Part shown: in pieces, positions 35,857-49,994 of the stretch | Numbering within the stretch: position 1 is the first letter of the stretch | Layout of the letters: each line of letters starts with the position of its first letter | Program-made: the position numbers and the translations under genes | The notes under the pieces: model-generated | What the model was told of the DNA's origin: nothing | What the model saw: only the letters and a program-made list of their open reading frames with translations | Database searches by the model: none | Assembly (NCBI GenBank): GCA_027531255.1 | Contig: JAPZRU010000009.1 | Coordinates: 62,001 to 126,000 of the forward strand | Direction: 5' to 3' | Origin: Steroidobacteraceae bacterium | GTDB lineage: Bacteria; Pseudomonadota; Gammaproteobacteria; Steroidobacterales; Steroidobacteraceae | Length of the DNA stretch: 64,000 nt

Positions 35857-35885
35857 TTGTCGGTTCCGCCCGCCCGTTGGATAAT
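35857..35885 (+). promoter_or_regulatory. fur promoter
   Basis: TTGTCG (35,857-35,862), a 17-bp spacer and GATAAT (35,880-35,885) closely match a sigma-70 promoter. Transcription from about 35,892 leaves a short leader before the GTG at 35,941 and rules out the ATG at 35,884 as the fur start. Confidence 0.6.
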
Positions 35886-35940
35886 GGCTGCGCAGCATAC
35901 CGCAACCGTTCACGACGCTCGACTCGACCGGGGAATCACC

Positions 35941-36384
35941 GTGGAAAGCCAGGACCTCCGCAAGGCCGGACTCAAGGTGACGATGCCCCGCGTGAAGATC
36001 CTCGAGATCCTCGGGGTGTCGCCGTCGCACCACCTGAGCGCGGAAGACATCTACAAGAAGCTGCTCGAGTCGAACGAGGACATCGGGCTGGCCACGGTCT
36101 ACCGGGTGCTCACGCAGTTCGAGGCGGCCGGGCTCGTCACGCGCCACCACTTCGAGGGTGGCACGGCGGTCTTCGAGCTGAACCGCGGGGACCACCACGA
36201 CCACATCGTCTGCGTGGACTGCGGTCGCGTCGAGGAGTTCAGCGATCCGGACATCGAGGAGCGACAGGCCGAGGCGGCCGCGCGGCTCGGCTTCACGATC
36301 GCGGACCACTCGCTGATCCTCTACGGGCACTGCCGCCGCGAGAACTGCCCCGGTCGCGCCGCGAAGGGCGCGTCGAACGGCTGA
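35941..36384 (+). CDS. fur: Ferric uptake regulator Fur
   Basis: An iron-responsive repressor of 147 residues. The DNA-binding wing has VTMPRVKILEIL and DIGLATVYRVLTQFEAAGL; metal-site residues are HHDH at 85-88, and the structural zinc cysteines are C91/C94 and C131/C136. The frame is open to ATG 35,884, but the promoter -10 overlaps that codon, so GTG 35,941 (VESQDLRKAGLK, the normal Fur N terminus) is preferred. It is divergent from bamE and convergent with recN. Confidence 0.95.
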   Translation: MESQDLRKAGLKVTMPRVKILEILGVSPSHHLSAEDIYKKLLESNEDIGLATVYRVLTQFEAAGLVTRHHFEGGTAVFELNRGDHHDHIVCVDCGRVEEFSDPDIEERQAEAAARLGFTIADHSLILYGHCRRENCPGRAAKGASNG

Positions 36385-36444
36385 GCGGATCGCGACCGCG
36401 CTCGCGGTCGCCGTTTCCGGTCGGAGCCGGTCCCCGGGCGCGTC

Positions 36445-38187
36445 CTACTTCTTGCGGCCGCTGCCCGCCCGTGCGCGCTTCGGTCCGGTGGCGGGCTCGG
36501 CCGCCGGCGCGGCCTCGGGCTTCGCGAGCATCTCGCGGGCGTGCTCGCGCGCCTTGTCGGTGATCGACACGCCGCCCAGCATCCGCGCCAGTTCCTCCAC
36601 GCGCTCGTCGTAGGCGAGCTCGGCCAGCGACGTGCGGCTGGTGCGGCCGTCCGTAAGCTTCGCGACGCGCACCTGGTGGTCGGCCTGGCTCGCGACCTGC
36701 GGCAGGTGGGTAACGCACAGCACCTGCCCGCGCGTGCCGAGCGCGTGCAGCTGGCGGCCGACCATCTCGGCGACGCCGCCGCCGACGCCGGCATCGACCT
36801 CGTCGAAGATCATGCAGGTACGCCCGCGTGCGTCGTTCACGGCGGCCGCCACCTGCACCGCGAGGCTGATGCGCGAGAGCTCGCCGCCGGAGGCGACCTT
36901 GGCGACCGGCTTCGGCGGCTGGCCCGGGTTGGCGCTGACGAGGAACTCGATGAGGTCCGCACCGTGCGGCGACGCGACCGCATCGGCAGCGCGCTCGACG
37001 CGGATCTCGAAGCTGCCGCCCGGCATGCCGAGCACGCGCATCAGGTCCGTGACGGCGCGGGACAGCGCCTTCGCGGCCTTGCGCCGTCCGACGCCGAGCG
37101 CATCGGCGGCCGCCTGGTAATCGCGGCCCAGCGCCACGAGCCGCTGCTCTAGATCCTGGACGCGGACTTCCGCGTTCTCGAGCCCACGCAGTTCCTCGGC
37201 GAGTCGCTCGAGCTGCGCCGGCAGCTCCTGCGGGTCCACCCGGTGCTTGCGGGCCAGTTCCTCGATCGAGGCCATGCGGCGCTCGACGGATTCCTGGCGG
37301 CGTGGATCGACCTCGAGCCCGTCGAGGTAACCCGCGAGCTCGCGGCCCGCTTCCTTCAGCTGGATCAGCGCCTCGTCGACCAGCAGCAGCGCCGGGCGCA
37401 GGCTCGGGTCGAGTTCCGCGGCCGCGCGCAACGCGCCCCCGGCGCGGCTCGCGAGCGTGTGCGCGTCGGTGCCTTCGCCTTCGTAGAGCAGTCCGAGCGC
37501 GAGTTGCGCGCCCTCGGCTAGACGGCCGCGGTTGGCGAGCCGCGAGGCCTCCTCCGCGAGCTCGGCGACTTCGCCCGGCTTCAGTGCCAGCGCTTCCAGT
37601 TCCTGCACCTGGTAGCGCAGCAGTTCGAGGCGGGAGTCGCGGTCGGCGGCCGCGGCGCACAGGTCCGCGAGCCGGCCGTGCACGTCGCGCCACTCGGTCG
37701 CGAGCCGCGCGACCGGCGCGAGCAGCGCGCCGTGGCCGCCATGGTCGTCGACCAGCGCACGCTGCGTGTCGCGGCGGATCAGCGACAGGAATTCCTGCTG
37801 GCCGTGGATGTCGATCAGGCAGTCGCCGAGCGCGCGGATCACCTGCAGCGGCAGGGTCTGCCCGTTCACGTAGGCGCGCGAGCGGCCGTCCGCGCCGATC
37901 ACGCGGCGCAGCTGCACCTCGCCCTCGTGCTCGATCGACTGCTCTTCGAGCCAGCGCCGCGCGGGCGCGTTGTCCGCGATCTCGAAGGTCGCGGTGATCT
38001 CCGCCCGTTCCGCCCCGTGACGCACCACGTCGGCGCCGGCGCGCCCGCCGATCGCGAGCATGACCGCGTCCACGAGGATCGACTTGCCGGCGCCGGTCTC
38101 GCCGGTCAGCGCGGTGAGGCCCGCGCGCAGCTCGAGCTCGACGGCATCGATGATCGCGAAGTCGCGGATCTGCAGGTGCGTGAGCAT
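36445..38187 (-). CDS. recN: DNA repair protein RecN
   Basis: A 580-residue SMC-like ATPase involved in double-strand break repair and part of the SOS response in many bacteria. The Walker A GETGAGKS lies near residue 30; the ABC signature VASGGELSRISLA, the Walker B MIFDEVDAGVGG and the LCVTHLPQVAS H-loop follow in the C-terminal half, with a coiled coil (about 180-400) between. The length is normal. nadK lies 13 bp upstream on the same strand. Confidence 0.95.
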   Translation of the reverse strand: MLTHLQIRDFAIIDAVELELRAGLTALTGETGAGKSILVDAVMLAIGGRAGADVVRHGAERAEITATFEIADNAPARRWLEEQSIEHEGEVQLRRVIGADGRSRAYVNGQTLPLQVIRALGDCLIDIHGQQEFLSLIRRDTQRALVDDHGGHGALLAPVARLATEWRDVHGRLADLCAAAADRDSRLELLRYQVQELEALALKPGEVAELAEEASRLANRGRLAEGAQLALGLLYEGEGTDAHTLASRAGGALRAAAELDPSLRPALLLVDEALIQLKEAGRELAGYLDGLEVDPRRQESVERRMASIEELARKHRVDPQELPAQLERLAEELRGLENAEVRVQDLEQRLVALGRDYQAAADALGVGRRKAAKALSRAVTDLMRVLGMPGGSFEIRVERAADAVASPHGADLIEFLVSANPGQPPKPVAKVASGGELSRISLAVQVAAAVNDARGRTCMIFDEVDAGVGGGVAEMVGRQLHALGTRGQVLCVTHLPQVASQADHQVRVAKLTDGRTSRTSLAELAYDERVEELARMLGGVSITDKAREHAREMLAKPEAAPAAEPATGPKRARAGSGRKK

Positions 38188-38200
38188 CGGCTCGCCGGCC

Positions 38201-39097
38201 TCAGGTCTCGGGGTGGGCGTGGCGCGCCCCGCGGCCCCAGTGCAGCTTGGAGCGCAGGATGCGGTAGTAGTCGTAGCCGGGCGGGTGCAGCAGCGTGACG
38301 CGCTCGGGTGCAGGGCCGATCGTCAGGCGCGCCTCCGGCTCGAGGTCGCCGAGCACCACGCCGTCGCAGGTGACCTGCGCCTTGGTGGCGGCGCGCGGCA
38401 CGAGCCGCACCTCGATCTCGCAGCGGCGGCTGACGACGATCGGGCGATCCGAGAGCGTATGAGGGCAGATCGGCGCGAGCACGAGCGCGTCGAGATCCGG
38501 CTGGATGATCGGACCGCCGCACGACAGCGCGTAGGCCGTGGAGCCGGTCGAGGTCGCGGCGACGAGGCCGTCGCCGCCGTGGGTGTTCACGTAGCGGCCG
38601 TCGATCCAGGTCTCGAAGTCGAGCATCCGTCCCGTTTCCCACTTCTGGACCACGACGTCGTTCAGCGCGACCGCGCGCCGCTCCGCGCCGTCCGGCCCGT
38701 GCAGGCACGCCGCCAGCAGGTGCCGCACGTCGCGCGAATAGCGACCTGCCAGCACGTCGCCGAAGCGCTCGAGCATCTCGGCGGCGGCGACGTCGGCCAG
38801 GAAGCCGAGGCGGCCCCGGTTGATGCCGAGCAGCGGCAGATCGCGGGAGTAGGCGAGGCGGGCGGCGTGGAGCAGCGTGCCGTCGCCGCCGACCGCGACC
38901 AGCAGCTGCGCCGAGTCGGCGAAGGCCGACTCGTCGACGCGCTCGACGGGGGCCTGGAAAGCCGCGGTGTTGCTACGATCCACGTAGACGCGGATCCCGC
39001 GCTCCGCGGCGTTCGTGGCCAGCGCGGCCATCGCCTCGGCGACGGGCGCATCCGCGTAGCGACCGACGAGGGCGACAGTCTGGAAATGTGCGCTCAT
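38201..39097 (-). CDS. nadK: NAD kinase
   Basis: Makes NADP from NAD and ATP. The 298-residue protein has the VAVGGDGTLLHAAR motif (GGDG), LGINRGRLGFLADV, the NDVVVQK segment and ATSTGSTAYALSCGGPI, all hallmarks of the family. It is probably translated from the same mRNA as recN, 13 bp downstream. It is divergent from hrcA across 221 bp. Confidence 0.96.
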   Translation of the reverse strand: MSAHFQTVALVGRYADAPVAEAMAALATNAAERGIRVYVDRSNTAAFQAPVERVDESAFADSAQLLVAVGGDGTLLHAARLAYSRDLPLLGINRGRLGFLADVAAAEMLERFGDVLAGRYSRDVRHLLAACLHGPDGAERRAVALNDVVVQKWETGRMLDFETWIDGRYVNTHGGDGLVAATSTGSTAYALSCGGPIIQPDLDALVLAPICPHTLSDRPIVVSRRCEIEVRLVPRAATKAQVTCDGVVLGDLEPEARLTIGPAPERVTLLHPPGYDYYRILRSKLHWGRGARHAHPET

Positions 39098-39241
39098 GCA
39101 GGTGCAGCCGGGCGGGCGGCCGGCACCTTAGCACGCCGTTCGCAACGTCAACCACCCGTGCGCCATTGGTCGCGGAACGCCGCGGAAATGCGCTGTGGCG
39201 ACGCCGCTGCCGCCCCGTCTCGTGGCCGCCGTGCGCTCCGG

Positions 39242-39271
39242 TTGACACTGCCGAGAAGTCGTCGCTACGCT
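39242..39271 (+). promoter_or_regulatory. Sigma-70 promoter before hrcA
   Basis: A perfect -35 TTGACA (39,242-39,247) is followed after 18 bp by TACGCT (39,266-39,271). Transcription would start near 39,278, immediately before the inverted repeat at 39,283-39,303. Confidence 0.45.
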
Positions 39272-39282
39272 GGCTTGCGCCA

Positions 39283-39303
39283 GTCCGAAAACTGTTCTCG
39301 GAC
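39283..39303. promoter_or_regulatory. CIRCE-like inverted repeat, candidate HrcA operator
   Basis: GTCCGA and TCGGAC are separated by exactly 9 nt, the spacing of the CIRCE operator, and sit in the 5' leader just downstream of the promoter as CIRCE usually does. The arm sequence differs from the consensus TTAGCACTC/GAGTGCTAA, so this is a variant or another operator. Confidence 0.4.
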
Positions 39304-39318
39304 AAGTGCTTAAAGCGG

Positions 39319-40428
39319 ATGGACAGAACCGTGGCCGAAGACCTGCGGGAGTTCGGGCGAGGCGAGGGCCGAGGGGGCGCGACGCCGCCGCTGTCGGACC
39401 GCGCGCAGCGCCTGCTGCGCGTGCTCGTCGAGGCCTACATCCGCGACGGCCAGCCGGTCGGCTCGCGCACGCTGTCGCGCGAGTCGGGGCTCGCGCTCAG
39501 CTCGGCGACCGTCCGCAACGTGATGGCCGATCTCGAGGAGCTCGGCTTCGTCGCGTCTCCGCACACCTCGGCCGGGCGCATCCCGACCGACAAGGGCTAC
39601 CGGTTCTTCGTGGACACGCTGCTGAAGCTGCGGCCGTCGGCGGACGACCAGATCTCGGCGCTCGTCCAGCAGCGCCTGAACGAGCGTGCGGACGACCCCA
39701 AGGCGCTGATCGCCTCCGCCTCGCAGCTGCTCTCGCACCTGACGCGGCTCGCGGGCGTGGTCACGGTGCCGCGCAACCAGCACGCCGCCGTCACCCAGAT
39801 CGAGTTCGTCGCGCTGTCCGAGAACCGCGTGCTCGCGATCCTCGTCGTGAACGGGCGCGAGGTGCAGAATCGCATCCTGCAGCTCGGCCGCCGCTTCGGC
39901 GCCGAGGAACTCCGTCGCGCCGCGGCCTACCTGAACGAGCAGTTCAGGGGCCGCGAGCTCCACGAGGTGCGTGCGCACCTGCTGTCGCAGCTGCAGGAGA
40001 CGCGCGCCCACATGGACCGCCTGATGCAGGACGCGATCACGATGGCGCAGCAGATGTTCGAGCCGCGCACGCCCGGCGAGGCGCCGGTCGAGGTCGTTAT
40101 CGCGGGCGAGACGAACCTGATGGGCTTCCAGGAGCTCTCGAACGTCGACCGGCTGCGCCGCCTGTTCGAGGCCTTCAACGAGAAGCGCGACATCCTGCAC
40201 CTGCTCGACCAGTGCCTGCGCGCCGACCGCGTGCAGATCTTCATCGGGCAGGAGTCCGGCTATCAGATCCTGGACGACTGCAGCGTCGTGACCGCCCCGT
40301 ACACCGTCGACAACGAAGTGGTCGGGGTGCTGGGCGTGATCGGTCCGACCCGGATGGCCTACGAGCGCGTGATCCCGATCGTGGACCTCACGGCCCGGCT
40401 GGTCGGCTCCGCGCTGAACAACCGCTGA
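39319..40428 (+). CDS. hrcA: Heat-inducible transcription repressor HrcA
   Basis: A 369-residue repressor of the heat-shock operon. The N-terminal winged helix has SRESGLALSSATVRNVMADLEELGF and SPHTSAGRIPTDKGYRFFVD; the C-terminal dimer domain contains VLAILVVNGREVQN and GPTRMAYERVIP. ATG at 39,319 is used; the open frame upstream overlaps the promoter and divergent nadK. grpE, dnaK and dnaJ follow, the classic regulon. Confidence 0.95.
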   Translation: MDRTVAEDLREFGRGEGRGGATPPLSDRAQRLLRVLVEAYIRDGQPVGSRTLSRESGLALSSATVRNVMADLEELGFVASPHTSAGRIPTDKGYRFFVDTLLKLRPSADDQISALVQQRLNERADDPKALIASASQLLSHLTRLAGVVTVPRNQHAAVTQIEFVALSENRVLAILVVNGREVQNRILQLGRRFGAEELRRAAAYLNEQFRGRELHEVRAHLLSQLQETRAHMDRLMQDAITMAQQMFEPRTPGEAPVEVVIAGETNLMGFQELSNVDRLRRLFEAFNEKRDILHLLDQCLRADRVQIFIGQESGYQILDDCSVVTAPYTVDNEVVGVLGVIGPTRMAYERVIPIVDLTARLVGSALNNR

Positions 40429-40485
40429 CGGGGCCCGGCCCGCAACCCGGCTCGCGCCGCCCGGCGTCGTCCGCCGCGGTTCGCT

Positions 40486-40514
40486 CTTGAAACCCCGGGG
40501 CCCCGTCCCCATCC
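40486..40514 (+). promoter_or_regulatory. Sigma-32 (heat-shock) promoter for grpE-dnaK-dnaJ
   Basis: A perfect -35 CTTGAAA (40,486-40,492) and CCCCATCC (40,507-40,514) are 14 bp apart, matching the sigma-32 consensus CTTGAAA-N13/14-CCCCATnT but for the last base. The first in-frame codon of the longer open frame is inside it, confirming the later grpE start. Confidence 0.65.
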
Positions 40515-40582
40515 TCCGCGCCCAATCGTCGGACCCGTCGGTGCCCGGACTCCCCCGGCGCCGGGCCGGTCCCGGAGGCTCC

Positions 40583-41155
40583 ATGAGTTCGCACGACCCG
40601 CAGTTCGACCCGTCCCGCGCCACTCCGCCGCCGGCGGACGATCCCGAGGCCACGGCCGTGCTGCCGGAGAACTCGCTCCGCCCGGGCGTCGCCGCGCTCG
40701 AGAAGGCGCTGGCCGAGGCGACCGCGAAGGCCGATGAGAACTTCGCGCTCTACGTGCGCGCGCTGGCGGAAGTGGACAACGTCCGCAAGCGCACCGCCCG
40801 CGACGTCGAGCAGGCCGCCCGCTCCGGGGTCGAGAAGCTCGCGCAGGAGCTGCTGCCGGCGATGGACAGCTTCGAGATGGCGGCCGCGGCCGGTGCGAAC
40901 GCCGACGCCCGGAGCCTGCTGGAAGGCCAGGCGGCGACGCTCCGGCTGCTGCAGAAGGCGTTCGAGAAGGCCGGCATCCAGGCCGTCGACCCGACCGGCC
41001 AGCCGTTCGACCCGGAGCGGCACGAGGCGATGGTCGCCCAGCCGACCGCCGACGCTCCGCCCGACACGGTGCTGCAGACGATCCAGAAGGGCTACGTGCT
41101 GCAGGGGCGCCTGCTGCGCCCGGCGCGCGTGATCGTCGCCCGCGCCCCGGGCTGA
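40583..41155 (+). CDS. grpE: Nucleotide exchange factor GrpE
   Basis: Releases ADP from DnaK. The 190-residue protein has a low-complexity N terminus, a long helix (LEKALAEATAKADENFALYV) and the family motif EVDNVRKRTARDVEQAA; the beta-wing domain ends with GYVLQGRLLRPARVIV. ATG at 40,583 with GGAGG. It sits between hrcA and dnaK, downstream of the sigma-32 promoter. Confidence 0.95.
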   Translation: MSSHDPQFDPSRATPPPADDPEATAVLPENSLRPGVAALEKALAEATAKADENFALYVRALAEVDNVRKRTARDVEQAARSGVEKLAQELLPAMDSFEMAAAAGANADARSLLEGQAATLRLLQKAFEKAGIQAVDPTGQPFDPERHEAMVAQPTADAPPDTVLQTIQKGYVLQGRLLRPARVIVARAPG

Positions 41156-41296
41156 CCGGGGCGGGGCGGGGCCGGTGGCGCGACGCGCTCCGGCCCGCCC
41201 TTGAACGCCGTCGGTGCGGCCCGCACGTAGACCCCAAGTCCTCGACCAGACACCCTTCCCGAAACTCGCCCGAATCCGGCTCCCAGGAGTAATCCC

Positions 41297-43219
<1,923 letters not shown>

Positions 43220-43254
43220 GCCCCGCGCGCTGAGCGGCGGACACGGGTGACGAG

Positions 43255-43279
43255 GCGGCGCGGCGAGGAGCCGCGCCGC
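43255..43279. other. GC hairpin between dnaK and dnaJ
   Basis: GCGGCGCGGC and GCCGCGCCGC pair perfectly around a GAGGA loop. There is no U tract, so it probably lowers read-through or protects the dnaK mRNA end, giving more DnaK than DnaJ. Confidence 0.45.
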
Positions 43280-43382
43280 TTGCTACAGTGACCGCAGGGT
43301 TCGAAGGCAGGCGCGTGCGCGGTGCGCGCGCCGCCCACGGGAGGACGACGACGCGGGCCGCGCGCCCGCGGACGTGATCGGC

Positions 43383-44516
43383 ATGGCCAAACGCGACTAC
43401 TACCAGGTGCTCGACGTGGCGCGCACCGCCACCGAGGCCGAGATCAAGAAGGCCTACCGGCGCCTCGCGATGAAGTACCACCCGGACCGCAATCCAGGGG
43501 ACCACGAGGCCGAGGAGCGCTTCAAGGAGGCCAAGGAGGCCTACGAGGTGCTCTCCGACGCGCAGAAGCGCGCGGCCTACGACCAGTTCGGCCACGCCGG
43601 CGTGGATCCTTCGCGCGGCGGCGGCGGCCCGAATCCCGGCGACGTGTTCGGCGACATCTTCGGCGAGGTGTTCGGCGACATCTTCGGCGGCGGCCGCGCC
43701 CGCGGCGGCGGCCGCCAGGTGTTCCGCGGCGCGGATCTCCGCTACGAGCTCCCGCTCGACCTCGAGCAGGCCGTGTTCGGCCACACCGCGGAGGTCGAGA
43801 TCGCCACGCTCGGCGAGTGCGGCACCTGCGACGGCAGCGGCGCTGCGAAGGGCAGTGGCGTGAAGCGCTGCGACACCTGCAACGGCGTCGGCCAGGTGCG
43901 CATGCAGCAGGGTTTCTTCGCCGTGCAGCAGACCTGCCCGCGCTGCAAGGGCCGCGGCCAGATCGTCGAGAAGCCGTGCGACGGCTGCTACGGGCAGGGC
44001 CGCGTCCGCCGCAACAAGACGCTGCAGGTCAAGGTGCCCCCGGGCGTGGACTCCGGGGACCGGATCCGCCTGTCCGGCGAGGGCGAGGCGGGCCGCAACG
44101 GCGGGCCGCCCGGCGATCTCTACGTGGAGGTCGCGGTGCGCGAGCACCCGATCTTCGAGCGCGACGGCGCGCACCTCTCGTGCGAAGTGCCGATCTGCTT
44201 CACTACCGCCGCGCTCGGCGGCGAGATCGAGGTGCCGACGCTCGACGGCCACGCCAAGATCAAGGTGCCGGCCGAGACGCAGTCCGGCCGCGTGTTCCGC
44301 CTGCGCGAGAAGGGCGTGCGCCCGGTCCGCGGCGGTCCGACCGGCGACCTGTTCTGCCGCATCGTCGTCGAGACCCCCGTCAACCTGTCGAACGAGCAGA
44401 AGGACCTGCTGCGGCGCTTCGAGGAGACCCTCCGCAAGCACCCCGACCGCCACAATCCCCGCGAGGAGTCGTGGCTGAAGGGCGTCAAGAAGTTCTTCGA
44501 GAACATCGGCCCGTGA
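43383..44516 (+). CDS. dnaJ: Chaperone DnaJ (Hsp40)
   Basis: A 377-residue type I J protein that stimulates DnaK. The J domain has [11 protein letters not shown] (HPD), then a Gly/Phe region and four zinc repeats ([32 protein letters not shown]), then the substrate-binding C terminus. ATG 43,383 is the normal start ([12 protein letters not shown]); an in-frame GTG lies three codons upstream. No strong ribosome site is seen. Its TGA overlaps the dapB GTG. Confidence 0.98.
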   Translation: MAKRDYYQVLDVARTATEAEIKKAYRRLAMKYHPDRNPGDHEAEERFKEAKEAYEVLSDAQKRAAYDQFGHAGVDPSRGGGGPNPGDVFGDIFGEVFGDIFGGGRARGGGRQVFRGADLRYELPLDLEQAVFGHTAEVEIATLGECGTCDGSGAAKGSGVKRCDTCNGVGQVRMQQGFFAVQQTCPRCKGRGQIVEKPCDGCYGQGRVRRNKTLQVKVPPGVDSGDRIRLSGEGEAGRNGGPPGDLYVEVAVREHPIFERDGAHLSCEVPICFTTAALGGEIEVPTLDGHAKIKVPAETQSGRVFRLREKGVRPVRGGPTGDLFCRIVVETPVNLSNEQKDLLRRFEETLRKHPDRHNPREESWLKGVKKFFENIGP

Positions 44517-45325
44517 ACGCGCTGCGGGTCGCCGTCTTCGGCGTCACGGGCCGGATGGGCCACTGTCTCGTCCGCGCGATCGCGGAGTCGCCGGAATTCA
44601 GGCTGGTCGGCGCACTCGCCGCGCCGGGTGTTCCCGAACTCGGCCGGGACGCCGGGGAGGCGGTCGGTCTAGGGCGGCGGTTCGACGTGCCGGTCGTCGC
44701 GGATCGCTCCGCTGCGGTCGCCGGCGCCGAGGTCGTCGTCGACTTCACGCTGGCGGCGGCGATGCCGGCGAACCTCGAGGCGTGCGTGGCCCACGGGTGC
44801 GGCCTCGTGCTCGGCACCACCGGCCTCGAGCCCCCGCACCACGCGGCGCTGGACGCGGCGGCGGCCCGCATCCCGCTGATCCAGGCCGCCAACACGAGCC
44901 TCGGCGTCAACCTGCTCGCCAAGCTGGTCCGACAGGCCGCCGCGGCGCTGCCGCCGGGCTACGACATCGAGATCGTCGAGGCGCATCACCGCCACAAGGT
45001 GGACGCGCCGTCCGGCACCGCGCTGAAGCTCGGCGAGTCGGCGGCGGCGGGTCGGGGTGGCACGCTCGCCGAACTCTCGGCGGGCGTGCGCGGCCGCGAA
45101 CCGGGCGCCCGGGCCGAGGGCGGCATCGGCTTCGCGGTGGTCCGCGGCGGCGACATCGTCGGCGATCACACCGTGATCTACGCGGGTCCCGGCGAGCGCA
45201 TCGAACTCGCCCACCGCGCGCACGATCGCATGACCTTCGCCTGGGGCGCGCTGCGCGCCGCCCGCTGGCTCGCGGGCCGCAAACCGGGCCGCTACACGAT
45301 GGATAACGTACTCGGACTGGCGTAG
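44513..45325 (+). CDS. dapB: 4-hydroxy-tetrahydrodipicolinate reductase
   Basis: Reduces the dihydrodipicolinate-type intermediate in lysine and diaminopimelate synthesis, feeding peptidoglycan. The 270-residue protein has the nucleotide fold [11 protein letters not shown], the family motif [20 protein letters not shown] with catalytic His and Lys, and a hydrophobic C-terminal LGLA. GTG start at 44,513 overlaps the dnaJ stop (GTGA), so translation is coupled to the heat-shock operon. Confidence 0.97.
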   Translation: MNALRVAVFGVTGRMGHCLVRAIAESPEFRLVGALAAPGVPELGRDAGEAVGLGRRFDVPVVADRSAAVAGAEVVVDFTLAAAMPANLEACVAHGCGLVLGTTGLEPPHHAALDAAAARIPLIQAANTSLGVNLLAKLVRQAAAALPPGYDIEIVEAHHRHKVDAPSGTALKLGESAAAGRGGTLAELSAGVRGREPGARAEGGIGFAVVRGGDIVGDHTVIYAGPGERIELAHRAHDRMTFAWGALRAARWLAGRKPGRYTMDNVLGLA

Positions 45326-45363
45326 ACTTCGGTCTCGGTCCGAACCCACGTTTTTCGCGTGTC

Positions 45364-45402
45364 CAAAGCGGGAGGAGTCTCGACGAGGCTCCACCCGCTT
45401 TG
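45364..45402. promoter_or_regulatory. Leader hairpin upstream of carA
   Basis: CAAAGCGGG (45,364-45,372) pairs perfectly with CCCGCTTTG (45,394-45,402), with an inner AGGAG/CTCC pairing. It lies in the 169-bp dapB-carA gap. There is no U tract, so control of carA (arginine or pyrimidine response) or mRNA processing is more likely than simple termination. Confidence 0.45.
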
Positions 45403-45494
45403 CACATCTACGGCCTGCGGACCGGCGCCCCGCGCGATCGACTGGACTCGAGCCAGCACGCGCGACGGGCGGGCCGGTCGCAGCGGAGATTCGA

Positions 45495-46742
45495 GTGACG
45501 ACACCCGCTGTGCTAGCGCTGGAGGACGGCACCGTCTTCCGCGGCGTTTCGATCGGTGCCAAGGGCAACACGACGGGCGAAGTCGTGTTCAACACGGCGA
45601 TGTCGGGCTACCAGGAGATCCTCACGGACCCCTCGTACAGCCGGCAGATCGTCACGCTCACCTATCCGCACGTCGGCAACTACGGGACGACGCCCGAGGA
45701 CCTCGAGGCCGCCACGATCGGCGCGGCCGGTCTCGTGATCCGCGACCTGCCGCGGCTGCACAGCAACTGGCGCGCCACCGAGTCGCTCGGGAGCTTCCTG
45801 CAGCGGGGCAAGGTGGTGGCGATCGCGGACATCGACACCCGCAAGCTCACGCGCATCCTGCGCGAGAAGGGCGCGCAGGCCGGCTGCATCATGACCGGCG
45901 ACAAGGTGGACGTGAACGCCGCGGTGCTCGCCGCGAAGAAGTTCCCGGGCCTGAAGGGCATGGACCTCGCCAAGGTCGTGTCCACGAAGAAGCAGTACCA
46001 GTGGAACGACGGCACGCACTGGGGCGACTCCACGCAGCCGCCGATCCGCGCCTCGCAGCGGCTGCACGTGGTCGCGTACGACTTCGGCATCAAGCGCAAC
46101 ATCCTGCGACTGCTCGCCGACCACGGTTGCCGCGTCACGGTCGTGCCCGCGCAGACGCCCGCCGACAAGGTGCTGGCGCTCAAGCCCGACGGCATCTTCC
46201 TGTCGAACGGTCCCGGCGACCCGGAGCCCTGCGACTACGCGATCGCCGCGATCCGCGAGTTCCTGAAGACCGACATCCCTCTGTTCGGCATCTGCCTCGG
46301 CCACCAGTTGCTCGGCCTCGCGAGCGGCGCGCGTACCGTGAAGATGAAGTTCGGCCACCACGGCGCGAACCACCCGGTGCAGGACCTCGACTCGGGCCGC
46401 GTGCTGATCACGAGCCAGAACCACGGTTTCGCGGTGGACGAGGCGACGCTGCCGGCCAACGTCCGGGTCACGCATCGGTCGCTGTTCGACGGCAGCAACC
46501 AGGGCATCGCGCTGACCGATCGCCCCGCCTTCAGCTTCCAGGGACACCCGGAGGCCGGCCCGGGCCCGCACGACGTGACGTACCTGTTCGGCCGCTTCGT
46601 CGACCTGATGGTCGACCGTCTGCGCCGGATGCTGCCGCCGCGGGCGGGCGCCGGCGCGGAAGGCGGTGCGCCGAAGGGCGGTGCTTCCGGCAGCACGGCG
46701 GCGCCGACGCCGGTCGCGGCGGCCTCCGCCACGGATACCTGA
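45495..46742 (+). CDS. carA: Carbamoyl-phosphate synthase small (glutaminase) subunit
   Basis: Supplies ammonia from glutamine for carbamoyl phosphate, a precursor of arginine and pyrimidines. GTG start. The N-terminal domain has [18 protein letters not shown]; the glutaminase has [11 protein letters not shown], the nucleophile in [13 protein letters not shown] and [11 protein letters not shown] with catalytic His and Glu. It has 415 residues because a Gly/Ala-rich tail of about 35 residues follows LRRM. carB begins 3 bp later. Confidence 0.97.
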   Translation: MTTPAVLALEDGTVFRGVSIGAKGNTTGEVVFNTAMSGYQEILTDPSYSRQIVTLTYPHVGNYGTTPEDLEAATIGAAGLVIRDLPRLHSNWRATESLGSFLQRGKVVAIADIDTRKLTRILREKGAQAGCIMTGDKVDVNAAVLAAKKFPGLKGMDLAKVVSTKKQYQWNDGTHWGDSTQPPIRASQRLHVVAYDFGIKRNILRLLADHGCRVTVVPAQTPADKVLALKPDGIFLSNGPGDPEPCDYAIAAIREFLKTDIPLFGICLGHQLLGLASGARTVKMKFGHHGANHPVQDLDSGRVLITSQNHGFAVDEATLPANVRVTHRSLFDGSNQGIALTDRPAFSFQGHPEAGPGPHDVTYLFGRFVDLMVDRLRRMLPPRAGAGAEGGAPKGGASGSTAAPTPVAAASATDT

Positions 46743-46745
46743 GCC

Positions 46746-49990
<3,245 letters not shown>

Positions 49991-49994
<4 letters not shown>

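Noticed and set aside
41200-41239. A second sigma-32 promoter before dnaK (CTTGAAC ... CCCCAAGT)
   Set aside because: The two boxes are about 25 bp apart, too far for sigma-32; the good promoter is before grpE.
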